Shown: positions 6,680 to 8,320 of the stretch, piece after piece | Layout of the letters: every line of letters begins with the position of its first letter | Position numbering within the stretch: the stretch's first letter is position 1 | Source of the DNA: Nitrosospira sp. | GTDB taxonomy: Bacteria > Pseudomonadota > Gammaproteobacteria > Burkholderiales > Nitrosomonadaceae | Reading direction: 5' to 3' | NCBI GenBank assembly: GCA_030453055.1 | Contig: JAKDLC010000075.1 | Location: 1-8,320, forward strand | DNA: 8,320 nt | The notes under the pieces: generated by a model | What the model saw: the letters and a program-made list of their open reading frames with translations, nothing else | Database searches by the model: none | Told to the model about the DNA's origin: nothing | Made by a program: the position numbers and the translations under genes

Positions 6680-6707
6680 CCTTTATTTATTTCAGGTATT
6701 CATAAAC

Positions 6708-7568
6708 GTGTTCACCGCACTTTCAGTATTTCCTCAATATCTGCTACCCAAGCAGGCGCTCACCGAACTGGCTGGCAAATTCGCGAAAGCCAACGCGGGC
6801 CGGCTGACTACTTTTGCCATTCGTCGGTTCGTCAGGCATTACAGGGTAGATATGGGCGAAGCGATTATTCCCGACATTCATGGCTACCGGACGTTCAATG
6901 AATTTTTTACGCGTGCGTTGTTACCGGAAAAACGCCCCATAGCCCAGGCGCATTACATTTGTCCAATCGACGGCGCCATCAGCCAATTAGGGATCATTCG
7001 CAGCAACCAGATAATTCAGGCCAAAGGGCGCGATTACATGACTACTGCGCTAATGGGCGGCGACACTGAGTTGGCTGAAAAATTTCACGATGGCAACTTC
7101 GCAACCTTGTATTTGAGTCCCAAGGACTATCACCGGGTGCATATGCCTTGCGATGGCCGATTGACACGCATGATCTATATTCCCGGCACGTTGTTCTCGG
7201 TGAATCCGGGTACGGTCCGCGGCGTGCCCGGCCTGTTTGCACGCAATGAGCGTGTGATCTGCGTGTTTGAATCGGAAACCGGCCCGTTTGTATTGGTGCT
7301 GGTGGGGGCCACGATTGTGGGAAGTATAGCCACGGTTTGGCATGGTGTCGTCAACCCGCGGCGTTCCGCGAGTGTTCGCGAAATTCGCGAGTGGCGGTAT
7401 GACGCGAAAGATTTGACGTTTGAAAAAGGCGACGAGATGGGCCGCTTTCTTCTCGGCTCGACGGTGGTCATGTTATTCCCCAAAAACAGACTGTCGTTTA
7501 ATCCCCTATGGACCCCCGGCCGGACCGTCCGCTTCGGTGAAATGATGGCGATGAAAACCGATCTATAG
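6708..7568 (+). CDS. psd: Phosphatidylserine decarboxylase proenzyme
   Basis: Converts phosphatidylserine to phosphatidylethanolamine with release of CO2, the last step of PE synthesis, at the cytoplasmic membrane. The 286-residue product aligns along its length with the E. coli-type enzyme as I remember it. It has the VDMGEA and YRTFNEFFTR region (47-69), PIDGAISQLG (86-95), AKGRDY (105-110), SPKDYHRVHMP (137-147), LFARNERVICVF (176-187) and LVGATIVGSI (198-207). The self-cleavage motif is LGST (249-252), where Ser251 would become the pyruvoyl group. Asp88, His145 and Ser251 correspond to the E. coli triad Asp90, His147 and Ser254. The alpha chain would be 36 residues, shorter than the roughly 69 of E. 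coli, which accounts for the shorter total length. The start is GTG with only a weak AGG at 6694-6696; no ATG or TTG occurs between it and the upstream in-frame stop at 6666. It is monocistronic in this view and overlaps the convergent cytochrome gene by 6 bases. Confidence 0.96.
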   Translation: MFTALSVFPQYLLPKQALTELAGKFAKANAGRLTTFAIRRFVRHYRVDMGEAIIPDIHGYRTFNEFFTRALLPEKRPIAQAHYICPIDGAISQLGIIRSNQIIQAKGRDYMTTALMGGDTELAEKFHDGNFATLYLSPKDYHRVHMPCDGRLTRMIYIPGTLFSVNPGTVRGVPGLFARNERVICVFESETGPFVLVLVGATIVGSIATVWHGVVNPRRSASVREIREWRYDAKDLTFEKGDEMGRFLLGSTVVMLFPKNRLSFNPLWTPGRTVRFGEMMAMKTDL

Positions 7569-8320
7569 CTGGCGCATATACGCCACGATATCCGACTTCT
7601 CCTCGTCCGTCAGTTTGAGCTGCAACACCAGATTGAAGAATTCCACCGTATCTTCGAGCGTCAATAAACGGCCGTCGTGCAAATAAGGCGGGCTGTCTTT
7701 GATGCCCCGCAGTGTAAACGTCTTCATCGGCCCGTCTCCCGGTTCATTGAGGAAACGTTCGAGTTTCAGGTCGTGCATTTGCTGGTCAAGGAAAGCGGGC
7801 GGTTTATGGCAACCCGCACACTGGCCTTTCCCGAAAAAGAGTTTTTCACCGCGAAGTTCCTTCTCGGTCGCTTTCGCCGGGTCGAGCCGCCCCTGGCTAT
7901 CCAGTTTCGGCGCGGGCGGAAAATCCAGCATATTCTGTAATTGCGCCATATGGCTGACATGGATTCGATCGAAAATCGTAAATCCTTTTTTCATCGCATG
8001 GATCGGGTCGCCATTGAAATAGGCTGTGCGAAACTCAAACTCGGTGAAATCCTCCACTGACCGCAGGCTGCGCTTTGAACCATGAATCTGCTGGTTGTAC
8101 AATCCGCGCAGGCTGACGGTATCGAGCCGGAAGCGCCGCTCCTGCGGTCTGATATCGGGACTCAGATGAAACTGTCCCGTGGTATGGCCGTTTACATGGC
8201 AATCGAAACAGGTAACCCCCAGGCTGGGTTGCATGGTTTTACGATCATCGGTCGGGTTGAACTCTTCCTGGGGAAACGGGGTCAGCAGCATTCTCAGACC
8301 GTCCAGCTGTACCGGGGTCA
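7563..8320 (-). CDS. Diheme cytochrome c, cytochrome c peroxidase/MauG-like (5' end beyond window)
   Basis: The 3' part of a gene for a c-type diheme protein, probably periplasmic. From the first ATG in view (8291) there are 242 residues, but the frame stays open to the window edge (upstream residues read TPVQLDGLR), so the true start and any signal peptide are probably outside. Heme-binding motifs are CFDCH (28-32) and CAGCH (158-162). A segment with DTVSLRGLYNQ (57-67) in the N-terminal half and TFTLRGIKDSPPYLHDGR (191-208) followed by LTLEDTVEFFN in the C-terminal half match the duplicated two-domain layout of bacterial cytochrome c peroxidases and MauG-like proteins. The end LTDEEKSDIVAYMRQL (227-242) is typical of that fold. 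Peroxide reduction is the family's classical role; some members instead modify proteins or oxidise other substrates, so the exact reaction is open. Confidence 0.88.
   Translation of the reverse strand, partial: TPVQLDGLRMLLTPFPQEEFNPTDDRKTMQPSLGVTCFDCHVNGHTTGQFHLSPDIRPQERRFRLDTVSLRGLYNQQIHGSKRSLRSVEDFTEFEFRTAYFNGDPIHAMKKGFTIFDRIHVSHMAQLQNMLDFPPAPKLDSQGRLDPAKATEKELRGEKLFFGKGQCAGCHKPPAFLDQQMHDLKLERFLNEPGDGPMKTFTLRGIKDSPPYLHDGRLLTLEDTVEFFNLVLQLKLTDEEKSDIVAYMRQL

Noticed and set aside
6644..6901. Plus-strand 85-residue frame overlapping the start of psd
   Set aside because: It is out of frame with psd, whose N-terminus matches the family, and has no family features of its own.

Overview
The window reads like a proteobacterial chromosome segment of moderate GC. 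A betaproteobacterium is my best guess, possibly of the Nitrosomonadales type. This rests on the kind of genes (an Atm1-class ABC exporter, an E. coli-type phosphatidylserine decarboxylase, a periplasmic-type diheme cytochrome c) and on short intergenic repeats built around GTCATTCCCGCG, which resemble the dRS3-type repeats of Neisseria and relatives. The taxonomic call is inference; no rRNA or other marker gene is present.

Layout, left to right. Positions 1-262 hold no gene I can defend, but contain a REP-like imperfect palindrome and then a near-perfect 26-bp-arm hairpin that ends 23 bases before the first ABC-exporter ATG. An Atm1/HMT-type ABC half-transporter runs on the plus strand (266-2125). 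It converges on a very large minus-strand gene (2174-6283) encoding a 1369-residue fusion of CheB methylesterase, CheR methyltransferase, PAS domains, a histidine kinase and a response-regulator receiver. Only 48 bases separate the two stop codons, and three copies of a 7-bp repeat lie across the end of the kinase gene and supply its stop.

The 424-base divergent region 6284-6707 is the most structured noncoding stretch. It holds eight perfectly phased 10-bp tandem repeats just upstream of the kinase start, a candidate kinase promoter with an A-rich upstream tract, an inverted pair of 26-bp palindromic repeats, and a candidate promoter with a consensus -10 for the next gene. That gene is psd (plus strand, 6708-7568), for phosphatidylethanolamine synthesis. 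It meets the 3' end of a diheme cytochrome c peroxidase-like gene (minus strand, cut by the right edge) with a 6-base overlap in which a palindromic CTATAG gives both genes their TAG stop.

The genes alternate in strand and do not form one operon or an evident shared pathway: metal/thiol export, sensory signalling, phospholipid synthesis and periplasmic redox chemistry. I see no defence system, CRISPR array, tRNA, rRNA or intact transposase. The most noteworthy items are the multi-domain orphan chemosensory fusion and the tandem repeat at its start.
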